A stretch of 5,674 bases of DNA from a bacterium (GCA_021802115.1 JAKABA010000241.1:1-5674); one strand, 5' to 3'. Shown: positions 1-5,674, numbered from the stretch's first letter. The notes: generated by a model from the sequence alone, not told the origin. Made by a program: numbers and translations.

Positions 1-300
1 GCAGGAGTCCAGCTCGAGCTGGGCCCGGCGCCCGCCCCCGAGCGTGGCCATGTAGGAGCCCCTGGCCGACTCCATCATCTCCGCCACCCGGTAGAGCACC
101 TGGCCCCGGTTGTAAGCGGTGAGCCCCGCCCACCCCGGCTGGGCCACACGGGCGGCCCGCACCGCTTCGCGCAGGTCCTTGCGGGAGCCCCGGGGCACGT
201 TGACCGGACCCTCGGGGCAGTAGACCCGGCCGGACTCGGAGCGCACGAAGGCGCCCCCGATGTAGAGCTTGGGCGTCTTCGAGACCGCCGGACGGGTCAT
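1..300 (-). CDS. Aldehyde dehydrogenase family protein, second of a tandem pair (partial, N-terminal 100 residues)
   Basis: The reading frame opens with ATG at 300-298 and stays open to the left edge, so only the first 100 residues are visible and the C-terminus lies outside. The protein begins MTRPAVSKTPKLYIGGAFVR, continues with SESGRVY, then RKDLREAVRAAR and YNRGQVLYRVAEMME. This is the usual N-terminal layout of the aldehyde dehydrogenase superfamily: an L(Y/F)IGG strand, then the helix preceding the NAD-binding domain. The start is well supported: GGAG (306-309) lies 5 bases upstream, and the ATG overlaps the TGA of the preceding aldehyde dehydrogenase as ATGA, so translation is probably coupled. 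The sequence clearly differs from that neighbour, so this is not a simple recent duplication. The catalytic Cys and Glu fall outside the window, so activity cannot be judged. By context it probably works with the first enzyme on acetaldehyde or a related aldehyde; that is inference. Confidence 0.85.
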   Translation of the reverse strand, partial: MTRPAVSKTPKLYIGGAFVRSESGRVYCPEGPVNVPRGSRKDLREAVRAARVAQPGWAGLTAYNRGQVLYRVAEMMESARGSYMATLGGGRRAQLELDSC

Positions 301-1820
301 CGCAGCTCCAGGTATTCCGCCAAGCCCTGCACCCCTCCCTCGCGCCCGAATCCCGACTCCCGGTAGCCGCCGAACGGCGCGGCGGGATCGAACTGGTTGT
401 AGGTGTTGGCCCACACCACGCCCGAGCGCAGCCGCTGGGACATCCAGAGGATGCGCGATCCCTTGCTGGTCCAGACCCCCGCGGAGAGGCCGTACCGGGT
501 GTTGTTGGCAAGCTCGACCGCCTCCGCCGCGGTCCTAAAGGTCATCACCGCCAGGACGGGGCCGAAGATCTCCTCGCGAGCGATCCGATGTGCCGGCGCG
601 ACCCCGGTGAACACGGAGGGCGGGAACCAGAAGCCGCGCTCGGGCAGCCGGCAGCTCACCTGATGCAGCCGCGCGCCCTCTTCCACCCCCGCCCGCACCA
701 GCTCCTCGATACGGTCCAGCTGGGCGCGGGAGTTGATGGCGCCGACGTCGGTGTTCTTGTCGAGAGGGTCGCCGACCCGAAGCCGGCTCATCCGCAACTG
801 CAGGCGGCGCAAGAACGGCTCGGCGATCGACTCCTGCAGCAAGAGCCGGCTGCCGGCACAGCAGACGTGCCCCTGGTTGAAGAAGATGCCGTTGATCACG
901 CCCTCCACCGCCTGGTCCATGGGCGAGTCCTCGAAGATCACGTGGGCCGCCTTGCCCCCCAGCTCCAGGGAGAGCCGCTTGCCGGATCCGGCCAGGACCC
1001 GCTGGATCTCCTTGCCCACCGCGGTCGATCCGGTGAAGGCGACCTTGGCGAGCCCGGGGTGGCGGACCAGCGCCGCGCCCACCTCCGGCCCCCCGGTGAT
1101 GATGTTGACCACCCCCGCCGGCAGCTCGGCCTGGCGGCAGATGTCCGCGAAGAGAAGGGCGGTGAGCGGCGTGGTCTCGGCCGGCTTGAGCACCACCGTG
1201 TTCCCGGTCGCCAGCGCCGGGGCCACCTTCCAGGCCAGCATGAGCAGCGGGAAGTTCCAGGGGATGACCTGGCCGATGACCCCCAGCGGCCGGGCCCTTG
1301 CGCCGGCGAAGGCATACTCCAGCTTGTCGGCCCAACCGGCGTGATAGAAGAGATGCTGCGCAGCGGTCGGGATGTCGAAGTCGCGCGCCTCCCGGATCGG
1401 CTTGCCGCCATCCAGCGTCTCCACCACCGCCAGCTCCCGAGCGCGCTCCTGCACGAGCCGCGCGAGCCGGAACAGGTAGCGGGCACGCCGGCGGCCGGAG
1501 AGCCGGGACCAGGGCAGATACGCCTCAGCGGCGGCCGCAACCGCGCGATCCACGTCGGTCGCGTCCGCCTCCGCCACCTGGGCGAGCTCCTCCTCGGTCG
1601 CCGGATTGACGGTCGGGCGGTGACGCCGGGAGTGCGGAGCCACCAGCCGCCCGCCGATGAAGAGCCCATACGTGTCATCCAGCCGAACGTGCTCAGTGGA
1701 CTCCGGCGCGGGCGCGTACTCGAAGAGGCGGGCGGGGAACTCGGGCTCCGCGGCCCGGTCCGCCGCCGGCTCGGCGGGGAGGTCAGGCCTGGGTGAAGTC
1801 TTCGGGGGACTGGTAGCCAC
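297..1820 (-). CDS. NAD(P)-dependent aldehyde dehydrogenase, first of a tandem pair
   Basis: A complete 507-residue aldehyde dehydrogenase, likely cytosolic, oxidising an aldehyde to its acid with NAD(P). All key elements are present: PWNF with Asn189 (oxyanion hole), LKPAE with Lys212 (cofactor ribose), the FTGSTAVG Rossmann turn at 262-269, ELGGK with general base Glu286, GHVCCAGSR with nucleophile Cys320, EEIFGPV at 416-422, and PFGGYRESGFGRE near the C-terminus. The start is GTG at 1820-1818, with AAGGAG 7 bases upstream; this puts the first 38 bases inside the 3' end of deoC. About 30 Pro/Ala/Glu-rich residues precede the FEYAPAPES segment that I recall from actinobacterial homologues next to deoC. 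Being directly downstream of deoC suggests it removes the acetaldehyde made by that aldolase. Whether the product is acetate is inferred; no CoA-acylating features were seen. Confidence 0.96.
   Translation of the reverse strand: MATSPPKTSPRPDLPAEPAADRAAEPEFPARLFEYAPAPESTEHVRLDDTYGLFIGGRLVAPHSRRHRPTVNPATEEELAQVAEADATDVDRAVAAAAEAYLPWSRLSGRRRARYLFRLARLVQERARELAVVETLDGGKPIREARDFDIPTAAQHLFYHAGWADKLEYAFAGARARPLGVIGQVIPWNFPLLMLAWKVAPALATGNTVVLKPAETTPLTALLFADICRQAELPAGVVNIITGGPEVGAALVRHPGLAKVAFTGSTAVGKEIQRVLAGSGKRLSLELGGKAAHVIFEDSPMDQAVEGVINGIFFNQGHVCCAGSRLLLQESIAEPFLRRLQLRMSRLRVGDPLDKNTDVGAINSRAQLDRIEELVRAGVEEGARLHQVSCRLPERGFWFPPSVFTGVAPAHRIAREEIFGPVLAVMTFRTAAEAVELANNTRYGLSAGVWTSKGSRILWMSQRLRSGVVWANTYNQFDPAAPFGGYRESGFGREGGVQGLAEYLELR
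306..309 (-). promoter_or_regulatory. Ribosome binding site of the second aldehyde dehydrogenase
   Basis: GGAG on the minus strand sits 5 bases before the ATG at 300. It lies inside the last codons of the upstream aldehyde dehydrogenase and fixes the start of the downstream gene at the ATGA overlap. Confidence 0.6.
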
Positions 1821-2703
1821 CGGAACGCTCCTTGTAGATCTGCATCAGCACGTCGTTGAGCAGCGACGATGCCCCGATGCGAAACCGCTGCGGGGTGAGC
1901 CAGCGATCACCGAGTATCTCGCTGACCGCGACCAGGTAGGCGATCGCCTGTTTGGTGTTGCGGATCCCCCCGGCGGGCTTGAAGCCGACCTCTCTCCCGG
2001 TCGCCCAGGCGAAGTCGCGAATCGCCTCCAGCATCACCACGGCCACCTCCAGGGTGGCGGCGGGCTGGATCTTCCCGGTGGAGGTCTTGATGAAGTCGGC
2101 GCCAGCCTCCATCGCCAGCCAGCTCGCCCGCCGGACCTGATCCAGGCCCCCCAGCTCACCGGTCTCCAGGATGACCTTCAGGTGGCGGTCCTTGATCGCC
2201 TCCTTGACCGCCGCGATCTCGCTCTGCACGTCCCGGTACCGCCCCTCCAGGAAGGCGCCACGATCCATCACCATGTCGATCTCCTGGGCGTGCCGCGCCG
2301 CGATCTCCGCCTCGGCCACCTTCACCTTCGTCGGCACCTGGCCACTGGGAAATCCCGTCGCCACCGCCGCCACCTTCACCGAACTCCCCCGCAGCCGCCG
2401 CTGGGCCGTGGCAGCCTGGGCCGGGTACACGCAGACCGCGGCGACCGGCGGGATGGAGGGGTCGTCCGGCTGGGGATGAAGCGCCTTGGCGCAGAGCATC
2501 TCCACCCGGCCTTTTGTGTCTGACCCCTCCAGGGTGGTGAGGTCGGTGCAGGCGATGATGAGGTTGCAGGCGAAGAGTTTGGAGCTGCGCTTCACAGAGC
2601 GGCTGGCGAACAGCCGGGCTCGGGCCGCCACCCCCACCTGGTCCAGAGTCGCCACCTGATCCGGGACCGCCGAAGGCGTGATCGAAGCCGGCCAGCTGCT
2701 CAT
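1783..2703 (-). CDS. deoC: Deoxyribose-phosphate aldolase (long form)
   Basis: A class I aldolase of 306 residues that splits 2-deoxy-D-ribose-5-phosphate into glyceraldehyde-3-phosphate and acetaldehyde in the cytosol. Visible landmarks are DLTTLEG (Asp54), CVYP at 91-94, EIDMV with Asp143 (equivalent to Asp102 of E. coli), FIKTSTG with Schiff-base Lys206 (equivalent to Lys167), GFKPAGGIR with Lys242 (equivalent to Lys201), and the phosphate-binding GASSLL at 277-282. It is longer than E. coli DeoC (259 residues). Its C-terminal half, with AIRDF-W-TG and FRIGASSLL followed by QIY, resembles the animal DERA type more than the E. coli type. The ATG at 2703 gives about 45 residues before the conserved core. 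Only a weak GAG lies upstream, so the exact start is less certain than the identity. It heads the leftward gene set and overlaps the next gene by 38 bases. Confidence 0.96.
   Translation of the reverse strand: MSSWPASITPSAVPDQVATLDQVGVAARARLFASRSVKRSSKLFACNLIIACTDLTTLEGSDTKGRVEMLCAKALHPQPDDPSIPPVAAVCVYPAQAATAQRRLRGSSVKVAAVATGFPSGQVPTKVKVAEAEIAARHAQEIDMVMDRGAFLEGRYRDVQSEIAAVKEAIKDRHLKVILETGELGGLDQVRRASWLAMEAGADFIKTSTGKIQPAATLEVAVVMLEAIRDFAWATGREVGFKPAGGIRNTKQAIAYLVAVSEILGDRWLTPQRFRIGASSLLNDVLMQIYKERSGGYQSPEDFTQA
1828..1833 (-). promoter_or_regulatory. Ribosome binding site of the first aldehyde dehydrogenase, within deoC
   Basis: AAGGAG on the minus strand, 7 bases before the GTG at 1820. It lies in the last codons of deoC (around Lys291-Glu292) and decides in favour of the GTG start and a 38-base overlap. 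No comparably placed site was noted for a later start. Confidence 0.75.
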
Positions 2704-2712
2704 CTGCTCACG

Positions 2713-2718
2713 ATTATG
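2713..2718 (-). promoter_or_regulatory. Possible -10 element for deoC with a very short leader
   Basis: CATAAT on the minus strand matches the TATAAT consensus at 5 of 6 positions and stands out in a GC-rich region. It ends 9 bases before the deoC ATG, so transcription would begin about 0-3 bases upstream of the start codon. No convincing -35 hexamer is seen at 16-18 bases spacing, which lowers confidence. Confidence 0.35.
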
Positions 2719-2798
2719 AACCGCCAGCTTCCGGCCTCGGGGGCGGCATTCCCACCGCTGCCGATACGATCTGCAGTCTGATCAGGCGACCGGGTTGG

Positions 2799-2811
2799 GC
2801 GCCGCTGGCGC
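2799..2811 (+). other. Small GC-rich inverted repeat in the cdd leader
   Basis: GCGCC and GGCGC form a 5-base-pair stem around the 3-base loop GCT. It lies 9 bases upstream of the cdd Shine-Dalgarno sequence. No T-tract follows, so it is not an intrinsic terminator. In GC-rich DNA such a short repeat may be chance. Confidence 0.3.
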
Positions 2812-2820
2812 GTGATGTCG

Positions 2821-2827
2821 AAGGAGG
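2821..2827 (+). promoter_or_regulatory. Ribosome binding site of cdd
   Basis: AAGGAGG, a near-perfect Shine-Dalgarno sequence, lies 6 bases before the GTG at 2834. It selects this GTG over the in-frame ATG three codons later. Confidence 0.85.
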
Positions 2828-2833
2828 TTTGCC

Positions 2834-3250
2834 GTGGCCCAGATGGATGAGATCGACTGGGAGGCCCTGCGGGCGGCCGCCCGCCAGGTGGCGACCAGGG
2901 CCTTCGCGCCGTGGTCCCGGCTCCACGTGGGAGCCGCCGGGCTCACGGACAAGGGGTGGATGGCCACTGGCTGCAACGTCGAGAACGCCTCCTACGGGCT
3001 GTCCCTCTGCGCCGAGTGCGGGCTGGTCTCGGCCCTCCGGTCCGGCGGGGCCGAGCGGCTGATCGCGGTCAGCGTGGTGACCGAGGACGGGGCGCCGCTG
3101 GCCCCCTGCGGCCGCTGCCGGCAGCTCCTTCTGGAACAGGGGGGGCCGCGACTTCTGATCGACCAGGGCACCGGCTCGGAGCCCGTCACGATCGGAGAGC
3201 TGCTGCCCTTCGCCTTCGACGCCACCGAACTCGCCCGACGCCACGGATGA
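2834..3250 (+). CDS. cdd: Cytidine deaminase (tetrameric, three-cysteine zinc type)
   Basis: A 138-residue cytosolic enzyme that deaminates cytidine and deoxycytidine to uridine and deoxyuridine. It has the CNVENASYG substrate loop at 47-55 (Asn48 and Glu50 contact the ribose), the CAEC motif with zinc ligand Cys59 and proton-shuttling Glu61, and PCGRC with zinc ligands Cys92 and Cys95. Three cysteine ligands and the short length place it in the homotetrameric class, unlike the longer dimeric E. coli enzyme. LLPFAF near the C-terminus is typical of the family. The start is GTG with AAGGAGG 6 bases upstream. One oddity is the N-terminal motif, which reads APWSRLHVGAA where most members have PYSxFxVGAA. 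It is the first gene of the rightward set; its stop overlaps the next start as ATGA. Its deoxyuridine product is a substrate of the phosphorylase encoded next. Confidence 0.97.
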   Translation: MAQMDEIDWEALRAAARQVATRAFAPWSRLHVGAAGLTDKGWMATGCNVENASYGLSLCAECGLVSALRSGGAERLIAVSVVTEDGAPLAPCGRCRQLLLEQGGPRLLIDQGTGSEPVTIGELLPFAFDATELARRHG

Positions 3251-4551
3251 GCGGCGCCGACCCTGCGGTCGTGGCTCTGGAGCTGATCCTGGCCAAGCGC
3301 CGCGGGCAGGAGATGGCCACCGATGACATCGAGCTGGTGCTCAACGGCTACCTGGCGGGCCAGGTGGCGGAGGCTCAGATGGCAGCTCTCCTGATGGCGA
3401 TCTGCTGGCGGGGGATGAGCGCGAATGAGGTGGAGGCTTGGACCGGTGTCATGATCGCCTCCGGCATCCGCCAGGACCTGACCGGCCTCTCCCGCCCCTC
3501 GGTCGACAAACATTCGACGGGAGGGGTCGGGGACAAGGTGTCCCTGGTGCTGGTCCCGCTGGTGGCGGCCTGCGGAGCGGCGGTGCCGCAGCTGTCGGGC
3601 CGCGGGCTGGGGCACACCGGCGGAACCCTGGACAAGCTGGAGTCGATCCCGGGCTGGCGTTCGGTGCTCTCCCCAGAGGAGATGATCGCGATTCTGGACG
3701 AGGTGGGGTGCGTCATCTGCGCCGCCAGCCCCGAGCTGGCACCGGCGGACCGCCGCCTCTACGCCCTTCGGGACGTGACCGGCACCGTGGAGTCGATCCC
3801 GCTCATCGCCAGCTCCATCATGTCCAAGAAGGTGGCGGAGGGAACCGGCTGCCTGCTCCTGGACGTGAAGGTGGGCAGCGGGGCCTTCATGGCGGATCTC
3901 GCTCAGGCGCGCCAGCTCGCCCTCACCATGATCCGCATCGGCAGATCCCACAAGGTGACGACCAGGGCCCTGCTCACCGCCCACGACTCTCCGCTGGGGA
4001 CGGCAGTCGGCAACGCCGTCGAGGTCCGCGAGGCGATCGCCATCCTGAGGGGCGGCGGTCCCGCAGACCTGCGCCAGCTGGTGCTGGAGGAGGCGCGGGA
4101 GATGCTGCAGATGGTGGGGATCCGCGAGGATCCGGAAGTCGCGCTCTCCGACGGCCGGGCCTGGACGAAGTTCTCGGAGATGGTCCGCGCTCAGGGAGGA
4201 GACCCCGACGCCGCCCTGCCTGAGGGTGAGTCGCTTGCCGTCGTCCGAGCCGACCGCGACGGATTCCTGCAGCGGCTGGACGCGCGGTCGGTCGGGGTCG
4301 CCGCCTGGCGGCTGGGCGCGGGCAGAGCCCGGCCCCAGGACCCGGTCTCCCCGGCGGCGGGGGTGATCTGCCACGCCCGCCTGGGGGATGCGGTGCGGCG
4401 CGGGGATCCGTTGCTGGAGCTTCAGGGCGACGACCGCAGCCGGATACCGTCCGCCCTGCAGGCGCTGGAGGGCGCGATTGGGATCGGGGACTCCCCGATC
4501 GGGACGCCGGCCCTGGTCCTCGAGCGGCTCGGCCCCGAGGACCTCGCCTGA
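3247..4551 (+). CDS. deoA: Thymidine / pyrimidine-nucleoside phosphorylase
   Basis: A 434-residue phosphorylase, normal length for the family, which converts thymidine or deoxyuridine (and perhaps uridine) plus phosphate to free base and (deoxy)ribose-1-phosphate. The phosphate and substrate residues known from E. coli thymidine phosphorylase line up with a constant offset of 4: Lys88, His89, Ser90, Ser99, Ser117, Thr127, Arg175, Ser190 and Lys194. The family signature SGRGLGHTGGTLDKLE occupies 117-132, DVKVGSGAFM lies at 206-215, and a C-terminal PYNP-type domain spans about 350-420. The ATG at 3247 overlaps the cdd TGA as ATGA. The frame is open further upstream, but that stretch is out of frame with cdd and lacks family similarity. 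No strong ribosome binding site is seen, so translational coupling to cdd is likely. The symbol pdp would apply if uridine is also a substrate; sequence alone does not settle that. Confidence 0.95.
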   Translation: MSGADPAVVALELILAKRRGQEMATDDIELVLNGYLAGQVAEAQMAALLMAICWRGMSANEVEAWTGVMIASGIRQDLTGLSRPSVDKHSTGGVGDKVSLVLVPLVAACGAAVPQLSGRGLGHTGGTLDKLESIPGWRSVLSPEEMIAILDEVGCVICAASPELAPADRRLYALRDVTGTVESIPLIASSIMSKKVAEGTGCLLLDVKVGSGAFMADLAQARQLALTMIRIGRSHKVTTRALLTAHDSPLGTAVGNAVEVREAIAILRGGGPADLRQLVLEEAREMLQMVGIREDPEVALSDGRAWTKFSEMVRAQGGDPDAALPEGESLAVVRADRDGFLQRLDARSVGVAAWRLGAGRARPQDPVSPAAGVICHARLGDAVRRGDPLLELQGDDRSRIPSALQALEGAIGIGDSPIGTPALVLERLGPEDLA

Positions 4552-4581
4552 GCCCGGTCCGGGGCTGAGGCACCGTCCGCC

Positions 4582-5674
4582 TTGAGCCCCCGCAACCTCG
4601 TGGAGGTAGCCGGCGAAGGGGCGGCCCCGGCGCACCCGGGCGAGGCCCGCTGGACCACAACCGACTCCTGGAACTTCTCCTCCTTCTTCCTCGGGATGTT
4701 TCTGGAGTCATACGTCTTCGGGACCGCCACCATCGCCACCTCGTGGGTCCACATCCCGGTCGTGCTGCGCTCGGTGCTCCTCTCCTGGTCCCCGATCTGG
4801 CAGATCCTGGGGATCGCGGCGCTGGGTCCGCTCGCGGACCGCGTTGGGCGTCGCCCGGTCTTCTTCGCGACCCTGGGGCTCTACCTTGTCGGCGGAGTTG
4901 GCATCGTCTTCAGCTCCTCCTACCAGCTGATCCTGGTCTTTCTGGCGGTGATGCTGTTCGCCTCCGGCGGCGAGCTGAACGGGATTCTGGTCACCGCTCA
5001 CGAGGTGATGCCCGCGCGGCACCGCGGCAAGACCATGATGCTGGCTATAAACGCCGCCAACCTCGGCGGCCTGACCCTGGCCGGGATGTCGCTCCTGGGT
5101 GACCGGGGCGGGATCGCGGCCGAGCGGCTGGCGGTGGCGGGAGCCTTCCTCTTCGTCACCTTCTGCCTGTTCCTGATCCGCCAGCACACCCCTGAGTCGG
5201 TGCGCTGGCTGCGGGCGCGCGGCCGTCGGGCGCAGGCCGACGCGGTCGCCCGGCGCTACTACCCGAAAGAGCAACTGCTGGAGCGAGAGCTGCCGGAGGA
5301 GGGATCCCCGCAGGCGGAGCGGGTGGCCGCCACCACCCCCCTTGGGCTGCGGCTCTTCGCGACCTGCGCCACCATCTTCGCCGGCACCGCCGGGTACGGC
5401 CTCATGACCTATGTGCTGGGCCCCGACCATCTCCCGAGGCTGTCGGCGCCGATCCTGATGGTGGCCGGCATCACCGAGCTGCTGGTAGGATTGCTCGCCT
5501 TCTGGGCCGACCGCTGGAGCCGCAAGCTGACGCTGCTGATCGGCTACGTGGGCTGCCTGGCGGTGAGCGTTGCGATCGCGGTGCTGGCGCCGGCCTGGCG
5601 GAGCTCGATCCCCATCTTCTTCTCCCTGCTGGTGGTCCTGAACGTCTTCCTGGGCATCGAATTCCTGGCCAGCA
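4582..5674 (+). CDS. MFS transporter, sugar-porter-like (partial, C-terminus beyond window)
   Basis: The frame runs to the right edge; 364 residues are visible from the preferred start. It encodes an inner-membrane major facilitator. Hydrophobic segments lie at about 33-55, 70-84, 93-110, 115-135, 152-172, 181-200, 256-280, 288-308, 316-336 and 342-360. Motif A, GPLADRVGRR (82-91), sits between helices 2 and 3, and a degenerate copy, ADRWSRK, lies at 309-315. PESVRWLRARGR at 204-215 after helix 6 matches the PESPRWL signature of sugar porters and relatives. TTG at 4582 is the preferred start: a weak TGAGG (4566-4570) lies 11 bases upstream. GTG at 4600 has no site, and ATG at 4696 would cut helix 1. 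It begins about 30 bases after the phosphorylase stop in the same frame and is probably co-transcribed. Nucleoside or deoxyribose uptake is inferred from context only. Confidence 0.88.
   Translation, partial: MSPRNLVEVAGEGAAPAHPGEARWTTTDSWNFSSFFLGMFLESYVFGTATIATSWVHIPVVLRSVLLSWSPIWQILGIAALGPLADRVGRRPVFFATLGLYLVGGVGIVFSSSYQLILVFLAVMLFASGGELNGILVTAHEVMPARHRGKTMMLAINAANLGGLTLAGMSLLGDRGGIAAERLAVAGAFLFVTFCLFLIRQHTPESVRWLRARGRRAQADAVARRYYPKEQLLERELPEEGSPQAERVAATTPLGLRLFATCATIFAGTAGYGLMTYVLGPDHLPRLSAPILMVAGITELLVGLLAFWADRWSRKLTLLIGYVGCLAVSVAIAVLAPAWRSSIPIFFSLLVVLNVFLGIEFLAS

Larger units (their letters stand above)
2704..2833. promoter_or_regulatory. Divergent intergenic control region between deoC and cdd
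   Basis: These 130 bases separate the two divergent gene sets and must hold the promoters of both unless transcription enters from elsewhere. It contains CATAAT facing deoC (2713-2718), TACGAT facing cdd (2765-2770, a 4 of 6 match to a -10 box with no good -35), the perfect 8-base palindrome CTGATCAG (2778-2785), and a small GC hairpin before the cdd ribosome binding site. A shared operator for a nucleoside- or deoxyribose-responsive regulator is plausible, but no known operator was recognised. Confidence 0.5.

Noticed and set aside
588..1796. Long plus-strand open frame of 402 codons opposite the aldehyde dehydrogenase
   Set aside because: It lies antisense to a gene with every ALDH catalytic motif, is rich in Arg, Gly and Pro, and shows no domain. 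Such frames are common in high-GC DNA.
1657..2523. Plus-strand open frame of 288 codons opposite deoC
   Set aside because: It has no family motif and is antisense to a fully conserved aldolase.
2911..3246. Upstream extension of the phosphorylase frame through cdd
   Set aside because: The translated extension is Arg-rich and unlike any phosphorylase; the ATG at 3247 gives the normal family length and an ATGA overlap.
4552..4565. GC-rich inverted repeat after the phosphorylase stop, considered as an intrinsic terminator
   Set aside because: The stem is imperfect and no T-tract follows; the transporter begins immediately after, so termination here is unlikely.
4549..4584. Stop-codon readthrough fusing the phosphorylase to the transporter
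   Set aside because: The frames agree, but there is no readthrough signal, and the phosphorylase already ends at its normal length.
2992..4635. Minus-strand open frame of 547 codons opposite cdd and the phosphorylase gene
   Set aside because: It crosses two genes with complete active-site motifs on the other strand, and its composition is low-complexity. It is a shadow frame.
4708..5430. Minus-strand open frame of 240 codons opposite the transporter
   Set aside because: Its product is rich in Gly, Gln and Arg with no recognisable fold, and the plus strand encodes clear membrane helices and MFS motifs.

Overview
The window is from a high-GC bacterium. Codons strongly favour G or C in third position, two genes start with GTG and one probably with TTG, and Shine-Dalgarno sites are clear. 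Protein motifs remembered from actinobacterial homologues recur: the FEYAPAPES segment of the first aldehyde dehydrogenase, the VPQLSGRGLGHTGG signature of the phosphorylase, and the overall look of the cytidine deaminase. An actinomycete or another high-GC lineage with an actinobacterial-type gene set is the best guess; the exact taxon cannot be read from the sequence.

The layout is two divergent gene sets around a 130-base intergenic region (2704-2833). Leftward on the minus strand are deoC (2703-1783), a complete aldehyde dehydrogenase (1820-297) and the N-terminal 100 residues of a second aldehyde dehydrogenase (from 300, running off the left edge). These genes overlap by 38 and 4 bases. 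Rightward on the plus strand are cdd (2834-3250), a pyrimidine/thymidine phosphorylase gene (3247-4551, 4-base overlap) and an MFS transporter (from about 4582, running off the right edge).

Together they form a pyrimidine deoxynucleoside catabolic module. The transporter may bring in nucleosides or sugars (inference). Cdd deaminates (deoxy)cytidine to (deoxy)uridine, and the phosphorylase releases the base and deoxyribose-1-phosphate. After isomerisation to deoxyribose-5-phosphate, by a phosphopentomutase not present here, DeoC splits the sugar into glyceraldehyde-3-phosphate and acetaldehyde. The aldehyde dehydrogenases are well placed to oxidise the acetaldehyde. The intergenic region is the obvious site of shared control. 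No RNA genes, mobile elements, CRISPR arrays or long repeats were seen. The module is largely a known type of gene cluster. The points worth a second look are the tightly coupled ALDH pair, the likely very short deoC leader, an altered substrate-pocket motif in Cdd, and the unassigned transporter.
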